Shown piece by piece: positions 1-8,344 of a DNA stretch of 39,455 bases. Source of the stretch: Myxococcus vastator. Lineage in GTDB: Bacteria > Myxococcota > Myxococcia > Myxococcales > Myxococcaceae. Location of the stretch: assembly GCF_010894475.1 (NCBI RefSeq), contig NZ_JAAIYB010000022.1, positions 1 to 39,455 on the forward strand. Direction: 5' to 3'. The translations under genes were made by a program, and so were the position numbers. The notes beneath the pieces were generated by a model. It did not search any database. It was not told the DNA's origin and saw only the letters and a list, made by a program, of their open reading frames with translations. How positions within the stretch are numbered: the stretch's first letter is position 1; each line of letters opens with the position of its first letter.

Positions 1-26
1 CGCCTCGGTGGGGCTGGGGGTGGACC

Positions 27-1565
27 ATGCGCGCTGACGCTCTGCTGTTGTGGATGGCGGTGCTGGCCACGGGATGCGCTTCGGTGCCGCATGCTCTTGG
101 GCGCGGCGGAACGCTGCGCTACGCGCCGCGCGTGGCCACGTCCCCCGCGTGGGACGAAGTGCCGAGCGATGAGCCCTCTCGCTCCCCTGCCGCTCCTCCG
201 TCTTCTATTTCAGGGGTCGAGGTGCACCCACGGCGGCTGCGTCGCCAGGGACCACGCCACGACGCAACGGAAGCCGGGCCTGACACCGTGTCCGGAGCTG
301 CCGGGGGTGGAGTGCGGAGCGGCGCAGCGGCGCGTCAGTCAGTCCTCGACGCCATCGACGAGGTGAAGCGCTCCCTGGAGGGCAGCGAGGCCGCACACGC
401 TCGACTCGCGTCGCGTCCGCCCGCGCTCGGTGGCCGGGGACTCCATGGGGCGTTCACGCGCTACTTCGACCACAGCTCCAGGCAACGGGCCTGGCTCCGA
501 GGAACGCTTGGGAGCGCCACCGCGTTGGTGGGAGTGGCGTCACAGGTGGGGGACTCCGACATGGAGCGGGGCCTCCTCCGCATGTCGGGGCCTCGCCTCC
601 AGGCCGCGATGTTCGGAGCTCTGCTGCTGGCCACGTGGGTGGACTTCCTCCAACTCGCTGACGCCGTGCTCCGACAGTGCCCCGCCTATAGCGTCGAGAA
701 GCTGTACGCGGACCTGCTTCGCGTTCAAGGCCTGATGACTCCGACGCTGGCAGACCTCGCCTCGGGGGACTCGGAGCGCGTCGAAGTGGCGGCGACCGCG
801 ACGCCCGAGCTGATGGGGAAGCTGACCCACGAGTTCGACGCGATTCATCGAGGCGCCCGCGCGGCCATGGAGAACGGCGCCAAGCTCATGGTGGCGGCGC
901 AGGTGGTGGAGATGCTCACCATGATTTCCGCGATGAAGTTGTCACTCCCCCGGCTGCCCCCAGCCGCACCCGCGACGCTCGGCGTGGGGCTGGTGATGAG
1001 TCCGGGTGGCGTCATGGTGGGCTCTCGAATCGTCGTCTCCGCGGAGTGGGTGGAGATGATGCGAAGGCTCGTGCAGGCGGGCGTCCTCTCCCTCCCAGCC
1101 GTCAGCGCGGCCATCCGCATCCACGGCGGACAGGTGATGATGGCGCAGGCGCACCAGGACTTGCCCAAGGGCGTGCGCGACGCGCTGGGCGACAGCCCCG
1201 AAGTGCGCGGCATGCAGGTGACGGGCAGAGCGGGCGCGGGCATGTCCGACGCACCGAAGCATCACGTGCTGCCGAAAGAGCACCGCGAGTGGTTCGAGCA
1301 GCGCGGCTTCAAGGGCGACCTGGACATCGACCAGTTCTGCGTGCGGCTGGAGCAGGCCCACCACGAGGCGATTCACGGAGGGGGAAATTGGAAACTGGGG
1401 CGCACGTGGCCCGGTGAGTGGAACCGGCTGATCATGGAGGCACTGCGCGATGCCGAGGCCGAAGCTGGACGCATGTTGACGCGGAATGAGATCTTGAAGG
1501 AGGTCGCGATGCGTATGCGGGACTATAGAATCCCGATGAACTTTACGTCCGGGACAAGACGATGA
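27..1565 (+). CDS. SitA-like polymorphic toxin lipoprotein
   Basis: This 512-aa protein starts with a short signal peptide ending in a lipobox (LATGC, Cys17), so it should be an outer-membrane lipoprotein. Residues about 20-100 are Pro/Ser-rich linker, followed by a mainly helical Ala-rich middle. The C-terminal ~100 residues (from about 410) carry an HHVLPK motif at 412-417, then a paired-His segment (AHHEAIHGGGNW) and a conserved Trp-rich tail. This layout matches the myxobacterial TIGR02269/DUF2380 lipoproteins, which include Sit-type toxins passed between kin by outer-membrane exchange; the HH...H pattern resembles HNH/AHH nucleases. The stop overlaps the next start by 4 bp (ATGA), the usual toxin-immunity arrangement. 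The last ~60 codons look less GC-rich than the rest. Family is fairly certain; nuclease activity is inferred. Confidence 0.75.
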   Translation: MRADALLLWMAVLATGCASVPHALGRGGTLRYAPRVATSPAWDEVPSDEPSRSPAAPPSSISGVEVHPRRLRRQGPRHDATEAGPDTVSGAAGGGVRSGAAARQSVLDAIDEVKRSLEGSEAAHARLASRPPALGGRGLHGAFTRYFDHSSRQRAWLRGTLGSATALVGVASQVGDSDMERGLLRMSGPRLQAAMFGALLLATWVDFLQLADAVLRQCPAYSVEKLYADLLRVQGLMTPTLADLASGDSERVEVAATATPELMGKLTHEFDAIHRGARAAMENGAKLMVAAQVVEMLTMISAMKLSLPRLPPAAPATLGVGLVMSPGGVMVGSRIVVSAEWVEMMRRLVQAGVLSLPAVSAAIRIHGGQVMMAQAHQDLPKGVRDALGDSPEVRGMQVTGRAGAGMSDAPKHHVLPKEHREWFEQRGFKGDLDIDQFCVRLEQAHHEAIHGGGNWKLGRTWPGEWNRLIMEALRDAEAEAGRMLTRNEILKEVAMRMRDYRIPMNFTSGTRR

Positions 1566-2029
1566 ACGGTGGAGAGGCTTGGCGGGGCAACATCAAGGCA
1601 CGACTGTATGAGAGGGCTCGTGAGCGAGGCTACGACTCACTCACCTCCTTTGCTGAAGCACGCCCTGCCGTTCCGCTGTATGCCCTGGCCGACGAGCTTG
1701 GCAACGACGTGGCTGCCGTGCAGGTGTTGAGCGGGTTGCTCGCAGAGGCAGAGCGGAGCAGGAAGGTCACGCGCTTTGTTCGCGACGTCCTCGTGCGCGA
1801 GCTGTCTGAGCGGTTCCCGAAAGGCTGGCCGGGAGTGCTGGATGACGCAACCCGTGGAGAGATTGCGATGGCACTTGGGGCATGGTCCGCATACAGCCCA
1901 GAAACGCATAAGGAACGGGTCAAGCGAGCCAGAGCTGGGCTTCGCGACACTCCTCCATCCGCAGGCTGGCGCCCGCTCGGCCCTGACGACGAGTTCCTCC
2001 GGGCGCTCCTCCCCGACGAAGAAGCCTGA
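1562..2029 (+). CDS. Probable immunity protein for the upstream SitA-like toxin
   Basis: A 155-aa protein with no signal peptide or membrane segment, hence cytoplasmic. Its ATG overlaps the toxin stop codon by 4 bp, so translation is probably coupled. The sequence is mixed alpha-helical with no catalytic motif I can name, and it lacks the CxxCG pairs of the SitI6-type immunity family. Codon third positions are visibly less G/C-biased than in neighbouring genes, as is common for exchanged toxin-immunity cassettes. The immunity role rests on position and size only. No clear gene follows until 2181; the gap holds an A/T-rich stretch near 2096-2115. Confidence 0.6.
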   Translation: MNGGEAWRGNIKARLYERARERGYDSLTSFAEARPAVPLYALADELGNDVAAVQVLSGLLAEAERSRKVTRFVRDVLVRELSERFPKGWPGVLDDATRGEIAMALGAWSAYSPETHKERVKRARAGLRDTPPSAGWRPLGPDDEFLRALLPDEEA

Positions 2030-2180
2030 GCGTCAGCGGCGCGAAGCACGGGCCGCGCCGACAGCCCTCCCATGACCGCGCCTTCGCGCCCACAGATTTA
2101 ACTCGGCTTAATTCAACGGGAGCGTGGCCGGGCGCGATACTCGGTTCATCGGGGCCGTGGAGGCCCAGAGGGGGAATTCC

Positions 2181-3512
2181 ATGTCACGCATCCAGAGCCA
2201 TTCATTCTTCATACCGTCGTCGACTCCGACGGCGCCGCAGTGTACCCCCGCGACGCGGGAAGAAGGGGTGAAGGAGGCGCCGCCCGCACCTCCGCGCAAC
2301 CCCGTGCGAGACATCTTCGAGCACGGGGTGAGCCTCGATGCGCTGAGGCGCTTGCAGGGACTGGCGATGCAGGTGAACGTGGCGCCCCACTGCGCCGCCC
2401 CGCCGTCCCAGCCGCGGGGCGGTCCGCCCTCGCTGACCGACGCCACGGGCGTTGACAGCGTCGCCTTCAATCAGAGCGACCGCGCCGAGGATGGCCCCGT
2501 CACGCGCCTGCAGCAGTTCCTCGAGGGCGCGGGTTACCTGGACATGGGCGGCGCCGATTACGGCACGTTCGGGCGCCTGACGCAGGCGGCCCTGATGGCC
2601 TTCCAGACCGCCGAAGGCCTCAGCCCCGCGGACGGCACCATGAGCCCGGCCACGCTCGCCGCCATGCAGCGCCCCCAGCACCCGGCCGCGGACTCCACGA
2701 TGGCCTCCCTGGCCCAGGCCTACGCGCCGCAGCTCGGGCGGCCCATGAGCCCGCTGGAGCCGGGCCGGGATGGCGCGATGGTGCAGCAATTCGAGCACGG
2801 CACCCTCACGCGCCTGCCGGGGGGCGAGGTGCGAGTGCAGGACCTGAACGGCGAGGACCTGGTGCCACCCGTCTCCCCGAGCACCGTCTCGACGCTGGAG
2901 GAGGCGACGGCCTTCCACGTCGCCCAGTGGGGTGCGGAGGGCTACAGGGACTTCAACGACGGCAGCAAGTACTACGGCGGCAATGACTGCGGCCCGGCCT
3001 CGGTGGTCATCGCGGCGACGGCCGTGGGCGCGATGGCGCCTCCGGGCGCGGCCGGAGCGGGCGAGGCCATCGACACGGTGCGGGAGAACATCCTCGACGA
3101 CCCGAACTCGAACACGTCCGTGACGATGACCGTGACTCAGGTGGCCGAGGGCGTGACGGACGCGGGCGCCGTGGCCACCGTCGTAGGCTCGGCGGACGTC
3201 GACATGGCGGCCGTGGACGCCGCGCTCTCTCGCGGGCATCCCGTCATCCTCGGAGGCAATCCCTTCGGCAACGACCCCGACCACCAGGCCTGGGGGCCCA
3301 CGGCGCGTGCCGATGACAACTACCTGATGGGCGAGAACTTCGGTGGCCACTGGGTCACCGTGACGGGCATGACGGAGTCGGGCAACTACATCGTCAATGA
3401 CCCGCTCTGCCCCAACGGCCCCATCGAGGTGACGCCGGAGCAGATGGCCGAGTACGTGGATGGCAACCTCGGCATGGTGGAGGTGAGTCCCACGCCCGCT
3501 CCCGTGTCGTGA
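2181..3512 (+). CDS. Peptidoglycan-binding / C39-like cysteine peptidase protein
   Basis: I chose the ATG at 2181 because a purine-rich ribosome site (agaggggg) lies just upstream; an in-frame ATG at 2124 lacks one. The 443-aa protein has a PG_binding_1-like repeat at about residues 100-165 (LQQFLEGAGYL, then AFQTAEGLSPADGTMSPAT) and a C-terminal peptidase_C39_2-like domain. The papain-type residues are visible: Cys270 in GGNDCGPASV, His390 in GGHWVTVTG and Asp407 in YIVNDPL. It should bind cell-wall glycan and cleave peptides or act as a transglutaminase-like enzyme. No classical signal peptide is present, so export, if it occurs, uses a route I cannot see. It stands alone, with a hairpin 49 bp downstream. 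Confidence 0.75.
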   Translation: MSRIQSHSFFIPSSTPTAPQCTPATREEGVKEAPPAPPRNPVRDIFEHGVSLDALRRLQGLAMQVNVAPHCAAPPSQPRGGPPSLTDATGVDSVAFNQSDRAEDGPVTRLQQFLEGAGYLDMGGADYGTFGRLTQAALMAFQTAEGLSPADGTMSPATLAAMQRPQHPAADSTMASLAQAYAPQLGRPMSPLEPGRDGAMVQQFEHGTLTRLPGGEVRVQDLNGEDLVPPVSPSTVSTLEEATAFHVAQWGAEGYRDFNDGSKYYGGNDCGPASVVIAATAVGAMAPPGAAGAGEAIDTVRENILDDPNSNTSVTMTVTQVAEGVTDAGAVATVVGSADVDMAAVDAALSRGHPVILGGNPFGNDPDHQAWGPTARADDNYLMGENFGGHWVTVTGMTESGNYIVNDPLCPNGPIEVTPEQMAEYVDGNLGMVEVSPTPAPVS

Positions 3513-3560
3513 TGCGGGTCCGGGGCCCGGCCGCGGAGCCATGGCTGTAGTAGCGTCGTC

Positions 3561-3596
3561 TGTCAGCCCGCGAGGACATGATTCCTCCGGCTGACA
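3561..3596. terminator. Interrupted hairpin between the C39 and HIT genes
   Basis: Perfect arms TGTCAGCC (3561-3568) and GGCTGACA (3589-3596) enclose a second perfect pair, GAGGA (3572-3576) and TCCTC (3583-3587). The structure lies 49 bp after the C39 gene and ends 18 bp before the next start codon. No T-run follows, so it could be either a terminator for the upstream gene or a leader hairpin controlling the HIT-like gene. Confidence 0.5.
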
Positions 3597-3614
3597 CACG
3601 CGTGAAGGGCGTTC

Positions 3615-4130
3615 ATGGCAACCCTGAAACAGGTCGCGTTCCAGATGGCGAGGACTCCCGCTTCAGGTGCCCTGGTGCGCTTCGGCTTCGCGCACGCGGA
3701 CCGGCTCCTGCCGCTCACCTCCGTGGCGCGCTCGGCGCATGCCGCCATCTACCGTCACCCGCGTCCCGTCTACGGCACCTTCCACCACATCGCCGTCCCC
3801 CTGCATGGCGTGCCGGATGTCTTCGCCCTGGCGCACCCGCGCCATACAGGGCTCCGCGCGGACCTCTTCGCGCTCATCGCCAGCGCCCGGCAGCGGGCCC
3901 CGTCCTCGGTGCTCGTCAACGCGGGCCCGCGCCAGGACGTCGGGCAGGTGCACTTCCACCTCACGGACGGCGCGCCCTTCAGCGACGCCGTCCGCTCGGA
4001 GGCCCTCACCTGGCCGGACTGGGACGAGGCCGTCCGCGCGCTGACCTCCGTCCCCGGCATCCAAGAGCGTTATCGCGCCGGCTTCTCCCTGCTCCAGGAC
4101 GCGGGGGACCCACGGGTGCGCCTCATCTGA
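3615..4130 (+). CDS. Histidine-triad (HIT)-like protein
   Basis: A 171-aa cytoplasmic protein. Residues 102-116 (NAGPRQDVGQVHFHL) fit the N-x-G...GQxVxHxH signature of HIT nucleotide-binding proteins, with His113 and His115 in place. The third His of the triad is replaced by Leu or shifted, so hydrolase activity is uncertain. The upstream segment FHHIAVPLHGVPDVFALAHPRH matches the strand and loop that hold the nucleotide in Hint-type proteins in style and position. HIT enzymes cleave phosphoramidate bonds such as those in adenosine phosphoramidates. This is suggestive because the adjacent convergent operon (4 bp away) appears to make a P-N bond, but the link is inference. A start at 3615 has an aaggg-like site upstream. 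Confidence 0.6.
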   Translation: MATLKQVAFQMARTPASGALVRFGFAHADRLLPLTSVARSAHAAIYRHPRPVYGTFHHIAVPLHGVPDVFALAHPRHTGLRADLFALIASARQRAPSSVLVNAGPRQDVGQVHFHLTDGAPFSDAVRSEALTWPDWDEAVRALTSVPGIQERYRAGFSLLQDAGDPRVRLI

Positions 4131-4133
4131 GGC

Positions 4134-4898
4134 TCACGCCGCCGGAGACCAGAGGTCCGCCAGCGTGCCCGCCGCGTGGGCCTCGGTGTAGCGGCGCAGG
4201 TCCTCCGCGTTGTCCGCCTCGAGCCAGCCAGACGCGATGGGCACGGCGTGAATCGCCACGCCGTCGCGGATGAGGTCCTGGAGGAAGGCCGTCATCGACG
4301 TGTTCCAGTAGCGGGCATCCTGTGCCACGCGCAGGTCGAAGCGCTCGAAGAGCGCGTGCAGCACCCCGGGAGCGAAGCGCAGCAGGCCGATGTACTGTCC
4401 TTGCACTTCATCGACCGACCGCACCCGCGCGCCGATGTCGATGATGCGCTCACCCTCCAGGCGCAGCGACTCGCAGTCCGTCGTGGGGTCCTCCATCCGG
4501 AGCTCCCACAGGCGGCGCCACCGCGTGTCGACGGCGACGTCGATGTCCCGGGACGCGGCGAGCATCGTCCCCAGCACCTCGCGCGAGAAGACGATGTCCC
4601 CGTAGGCGACGAGGACGGGCTCGCTCCGGGACACCACGGGCAGGCTGAAGCGCAGCGTGGCGACCATGTTGCCCGTGGTGTAGGCCGGGTTCACCACCAC
4701 GCGCACGTCGCGCCCCGCTTGAATCTGCTCCGGGTACGCGCCCGCCATCACCGTGACGTCGACGCCGAAGTGCTTGTAGACGGCCAACTGGTGGTCGAGC
4801 AGCGCCGCCCCGGCCAGCTCCACCAGACACTTCGGCCGGCTCGCCGCCAGCGGCCCCATGCGGGTTCCCAGCCCCGCGGCCAGAATGATTGCTTTCAC
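4134..4898 (-). CDS. CTP:phosphoglutamine cytidylyltransferase-like nucleotidyltransferase
   Basis: A 254-aa MobA/LicC-type sugar or choline-phosphate nucleotidyltransferase. Residues 7-17 (AAGLGTRMGPL) form the nucleotide-binding loop, 22-28 (PKCLVEL) the lysine motif, and AYGDIVF (98-104) supplies the metal-binding Asp101. The GTG start overlaps the previous stop (GTGA); an upstream ATG lies inside that gene and is not favoured. The size and the gene order kinase-amidase-cytidylyltransferase equal Cj1418-Cj1417-Cj1416 of Campylobacter jejuni. There the last enzyme joins CTP to L-glutamine phosphate, giving CDP-L-glutamine. By sequence alone a phosphocholine or sugar-phosphate cytidylyltransferase is possible; the two neighbours make phosphoglutamine the best guess. 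Confidence 0.72.
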   Translation of the reverse strand: MKAIILAAGLGTRMGPLAASRPKCLVELAGAALLDHQLAVYKHFGVDVTVMAGAYPEQIQAGRDVRVVVNPAYTTGNMVATLRFSLPVVSRSEPVLVAYGDIVFSREVLGTMLAASRDIDVAVDTRWRRLWELRMEDPTTDCESLRLEGERIIDIGARVRSVDEVQGQYIGLLRFAPGVLHALFERFDLRVAQDARYWNTSMTAFLQDLIRDGVAIHAVPIASGWLEADNAEDLRRYTEAHAAGTLADLWSPAA

Positions 4899-5524
4899 AG
4901 GTTGTATGCCTCCATGAAGTCGAGGACCGCCGCCAGGTGGTGAGGCGCGCGCTCGGGGTGCCAGAGGATTCCCAGCGCGCGCCGCTGCCTGCTCGCGAAG
5001 GCCTCCACCGAGCCCTCCTCCGAGCGCGCGAGGACGTCCCAGCCGGCGGGCAAGGACTGCTCCTCCACGCCCCAGTGGTGGAAGCTCGCCACCTCCGCCG
5101 GGCCCCGCCACGCGCTGGCGAGCTGGCCGCTCAGCGCGTGGCGCACACGCACGTGTCCCTCGACGCGCACGAGCCGCAACCCCGCGGCGAGCGCGAGCAT
5201 CTGCGCGCCCCGGCACACGCCGAGCAGCGGCGTCCCCGTCCGAGCGGCGAGCGACAACAGCACGGCCTCCGCCTCGTCCCGCGCGGGGACCTGCGCCTCA
5301 CCCGTCCCCGGCGCGTCGTTGCCCCCGGTGAGGATGACGAGCGCGGGACGGAGGGCCTCGAACTGGGCGGCCGCCGCGGCGGCCACGTTCACCGCGGGAA
5401 ACGGCACCCAGCCCGCCTCCCACAGACACGCGGCCCAGGAGGACTCGAGCGCGTCCCGCACCTCCGGACGCCCTGGGACGCGGTCGCTTCGCTGGGTGAC
5501 CAGGACCACGCGTCGCTCACTCAT
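4895..5524 (-). CDS. Class I glutamine amidotransferase, gamma-glutamyl-CDP-amidate hydrolase-like
   Basis: A 209-aa stand-alone GATase1 domain. The nucleophile elbow LLGVCRGAQML places Cys104; His189 and Glu191 in ILWHPER complete the triad, and LTGGND (65-70) is the oxyanion strand. It resembles PuuD-type gamma-glutamyl hydrolases. In the Campylobacter pathway the equivalent Cj1417 removes glutamate from CDP-L-glutamine, leaving cytidine diphosphoramidate. The length (about 200 aa in Cj1417), the 8-bp overlap with the kinase gene upstream and the 4-bp overlap with the cytidylyltransferase downstream support that role. There is no synthase subunit nearby that would make it an ammonia-supplying amidotransferase. 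A generic gamma-Glu hydrolase remains possible. Confidence 0.72.
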   Translation of the reverse strand: MSERRVVLVTQRSDRVPGRPEVRDALESSWAACLWEAGWVPFPAVNVAAAAAAQFEALRPALVILTGGNDAPGTGEAQVPARDEAEAVLLSLAARTGTPLLGVCRGAQMLALAAGLRLVRVEGHVRVRHALSGQLASAWRGPAEVASFHHWGVEEQSLPAGWDVLARSEEGSVEAFASRQRRALGILWHPERAPHHLAAVLDFMEAYNL

Positions 5525-8258
5525 GGACGAGCCTGCGCCCCCCGCAGTCCAGCGTCATCACCCGCCCGCCCGACAACCGCCGGAACTGCTCCCGGCCCAC
5601 GCCGATGGCGGCGGGGAGCTGCAGCTCGGTGCAGCGCACGGCCATGTGTGAGTTCGCGCCACCGTACGCCGTGACGATGCCGGCGACGCCGAGCGAGAGC
5701 AGGCCGTCATAGCCAGGGTCGGCGCGCTCCAGCAGCACGATGGCGCCGCGGACGTGCTCCGGGTTTGGCAGGCCGTTGGCGACCAGGACCGGCGCGCGCA
5801 CACAGGCCTTGGTGACAAACAGGGGTTGCTCGCCGCTGCTCACGTGGAAGAGCAGGTGGGACGTGCGCACCAGGATGTCCGGCAGCTCGATGAGGTTGAC
5901 GGCGGCGGCGTGTTCGCGCGCCTCGTCCACGGCGTCACGGCACCACCGCCGCGCCTCAACGGGCGGGAGCCCGAGCGCCGCCTCCACCTGCTCCAGCGAC
6001 AGGTGCGCCAGGTCATCCCGGCTGAGCCCCAGCGGCTCTCCCCACGCGGCGAGGTGCTCGAGCAGGCCGCTGAGCGTCTTGGTGAACACATGCTTGCCGT
6101 ACTCGCGGCCCGCGATGGCCGCGCCCAGGTGGCCGAGGAACGCGTCGCTCGTCAGCGCCAGCCCCGCGCCCTCGAGGCCCGCGTCGAGGCGCTCCAGGAG
6201 CTCCCTGGGGAGCGGCGCCGCGTGTCTGGGGGGCTCCTCCGCTCCCGAGATGAGCGGACCGAAGTACCGCTCCGGGTCCGCGCCATAGCGCGGCATCCGG
6301 ATGTCGTAGGTCCCCGGGCGAAGGTGCCCGAACTCCGCGACGAGCGCCTCCAGTCCCAGCTCGCCCCGCCGCACGCGGAGCGCGTCCGCTTGCAGGTGCC
6401 CGGCCACGGTCCGGATGCGCTGGAGCACCTCGCGCTGTTCGCTCGAGTCGAGCACGCCTTCGCGCACGAAGCTCTTGAGCAGCGCGGTCACCACGAACGC
6501 CGTCCGCGCCAGGTGCGCGAAGGGCAGGGTGCCCAGCTCCCGCAGGCGCGCGAGGACGGGACCCGGCCCAGCCTCGAAGCCGGGCGCGAACGGGTGGGCA
6601 CGCAGCCGCTCCACCTGCGCCAGCCAGACGGGCAGGTCGCGGAGCCCGTTGAGCGTGAGGTCCCGCAGCGCCGCGGCCAGGGCGTCCAATTCCTCCGCAT
6701 CCACCGAGGCCCCGTAGTGGCGCCGCAGCCGCTCCCGCAGGCCCAGGCTCGCGCAGGTGTCGGCGATCTCGAACTCCACCTTGTCGTGCAGCGCGGGGGA
6801 CTCGGCCAGCCGGGCGAGCTGGTGGGAGACCAGGGCCTCCGCCACGTGCGACGGGGTGACGGCGGGGATGAAGGAGTTGAGGGAGGCCCGCACGTCCACG
6901 TAGGCATGCCCCGCGAAGTCGCGGAGCAGGGGAACGCCGCGCAGGTCGCGGTACCCGTAGCCGGCGCGCTGCTCCGCCCAGGTCCTGTCTGTGATGAGCC
7001 CGCCGTAGAGGGTCCGCGCGAGCGGCAGCGGGCGCCGGCCAATCATCTCCGCGGGGTTCCAGTCCGTCATGGTGCTGTAGACGGGCCCCTCTCCGATGAC
7101 GGGGCCCTTCGGCCGCAGCAGCGCCTGGTGCGCCGTGCAGGCCTCCGCGAGCAACCTCGCGCGGCGGACCTCGCTCCCCTCTGGAAGCGACGCGCCCTTG
7201 GCGATGGGCCGCACCTGGAAGAGGTGGAAGTCGCCGCCCGCCAGCGCGAACTCGATGTCGAGCGCCTCCACCCCGATGAGCTTCACCAGCTCGCGGCCCA
7301 CGGTGACGACGCGGCGGAGCGAGTCCGGAAGCAGCCCTTTGGGGACGCCGTGCTCCACATAGGCGGAGGAGGGCTTCTCCAGGGCCCCGGACGTAATCTG
7401 GTCCGTTCGCCCGCTGTGTACGTCCGACGCCACCACCCAGTAGGAGGCCAGCGTCTCCGGGTGCCGCGCCATCAGCACGCCGCTCTCGCTCACGGGGTAG
7501 ACGTAGGACTGGAGGAAGACCTTCTCCGCCGCCGCCCCCGGGCCATACGAGTCGAACACGTCCGAGATGGCGCCGCGGAGGGCCTCGGCGTCGCCCGCGT
7601 CCACGTCGAGCACCGATAGGAAGCGCCCGGCGTTCGACGCGCTCCACGCATCCTCCGCGGAGCAGGAGGAGCGGACCACGACGCGCTCACTCCCGAAGCG
7701 CTCGTGCACACGGGAGCGCACGCCGTCCTGGTCCCGTGCCCACTCCTCGCCTCGCACGACGAGCGGCTGGCAGATGCGCCACGGCCCGTGCAGCTCCGAG
7801 AGGACGTCGAGCGTGCGCGCCTTGTCCCCCAGGACGAGCCGGCCCACGGGGGTGAGCGGCTCGCTCGTGGCCTCGTCCTCCCGGAGCTCGAGGTGCGCCA
7901 CGTCTCCGGCCTGGGTGAGGCGGCCCGCCACCTCGTCCAGGTCCCAGCCCTCCAGCGCGCCTCGCACGGCCTGGGTCCTCCCGAGGATGAACCGGCACGC
8001 TCCCCGCCAGGTCGCGACGACGGCGGGGGCCTGCTGGAGCAGCGCGTGGAGCGCGCGCGGCCGGGGGAGCACCGTTCCCTTGAAGACGAGCGTCAGCGGC
8101 GCGCCGTCATACGACTGGGCCAAGGTGCTCAGGACACGCTCGGCCCAGACGCGCATGGAGGCGTGGGTGGGGCCGATGCTTCGGCTCCGGCAGTCGGGCG
8201 CGCTGCCGACTCGCGGGGTGAGGTGAGGCGCAGCGATGTCACGGTCCAGGGCAGTCAC
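5517..8258 (-). CDS. L-glutamine kinase-like PEP-synthase-family enzyme
   Basis: This large cytoplasmic protein (913 aa from the GTG at 8258) has the two ends of a PEP synthase/PPDK enzyme. An ATP-grasp-like domain (VVVRSSCSAED at about 194-204; DIEFA...QVRPI at 334-352) is followed by a long helical linker. The C-terminal swivelling domain carries the phospho-accepting His871 in AYGGANSHMAVR, followed by LPAAIGVG. The PEP-binding barrel of true PEP synthase is absent, as in Cj1418, which phosphorylates the side-chain amide of L-glutamine with ATP, creating the P-N bond and releasing AMP and phosphate. The motif RPGTYDIRMPRY in the linker is also typical of that group. The GTG start has a gagg site and good third-position bias; an ATG at 8156 lacks a ribosome site. 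Confidence 0.75.
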   Translation of the reverse strand: MTALDRDIAAPHLTPRVGSAPDCRSRSIGPTHASMRVWAERVLSTLAQSYDGAPLTLVFKGTVLPRPRALHALLQQAPAVVATWRGACRFILGRTQAVRGALEGWDLDEVAGRLTQAGDVAHLELREDEATSEPLTPVGRLVLGDKARTLDVLSELHGPWRICQPLVVRGEEWARDQDGVRSRVHERFGSERVVVRSSCSAEDAWSASNAGRFLSVLDVDAGDAEALRGAISDVFDSYGPGAAAEKVFLQSYVYPVSESGVLMARHPETLASYWVVASDVHSGRTDQITSGALEKPSSAYVEHGVPKGLLPDSLRRVVTVGRELVKLIGVEALDIEFALAGGDFHLFQVRPIAKGASLPEGSEVRRARLLAEACTAHQALLRPKGPVIGEGPVYSTMTDWNPAEMIGRRPLPLARTLYGGLITDRTWAEQRAGYGYRDLRGVPLLRDFAGHAYVDVRASLNSFIPAVTPSHVAEALVSHQLARLAESPALHDKVEFEIADTCASLGLRERLRRHYGASVDAEELDALAAALRDLTLNGLRDLPVWLAQVERLRAHPFAPGFEAGPGPVLARLRELGTLPFAHLARTAFVVTALLKSFVREGVLDSSEQREVLQRIRTVAGHLQADALRVRRGELGLEALVAEFGHLRPGTYDIRMPRYGADPERYFGPLISGAEEPPRHAAPLPRELLERLDAGLEGAGLALTSDAFLGHLGAAIAGREYGKHVFTKTLSGLLEHLAAWGEPLGLSRDDLAHLSLEQVEAALGLPPVEARRWCRDAVDEAREHAAAVNLIELPDILVRTSHLLFHVSSGEQPLFVTKACVRAPVLVANGLPNPEHVRGAIVLLERADPGYDGLLSLGVAGIVTAYGGANSHMAVRCTELQLPAAIGVGREQFRRLSGGRVMTLDCGGRRLVHE

Positions 8259-8344
8259 GGGCAGCCTCGCACGGGCGGACGTGGCGCATGGCACGAGCGA
8301 GGCATCGCATTGTGGCCCCTGCCCACGTGTGGTGGATTGAATGC

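Noticed and set aside
2202-3599. 465-codon open frame on the minus strand
   Set aside because: It mirrors the C39 peptidase gene, which has clear catalytic motifs; the antisense product is Arg/His-rich without domains.
4134-4898. Assignment as phosphocholine cytidylyltransferase (LicC)
   Set aside because: No choline kinase, choline transporter or LicD partner is present. Kept only as an alternative.
5754-7619. 621-codon open frame on the plus strand
   Set aside because: It is antisense to the glutamine-kinase-like gene, is rich in Arg/Gly/Ala/His/Pro, has no domain, and is explained by high GC content.
5517-8258. Assignment as PEP synthase (ppsA) or rifampin phosphotransferase
   Set aside because: The PEP-binding barrel is missing, and the two neighbours are the specific partners of L-glutamine kinase; neither alternative explains them.
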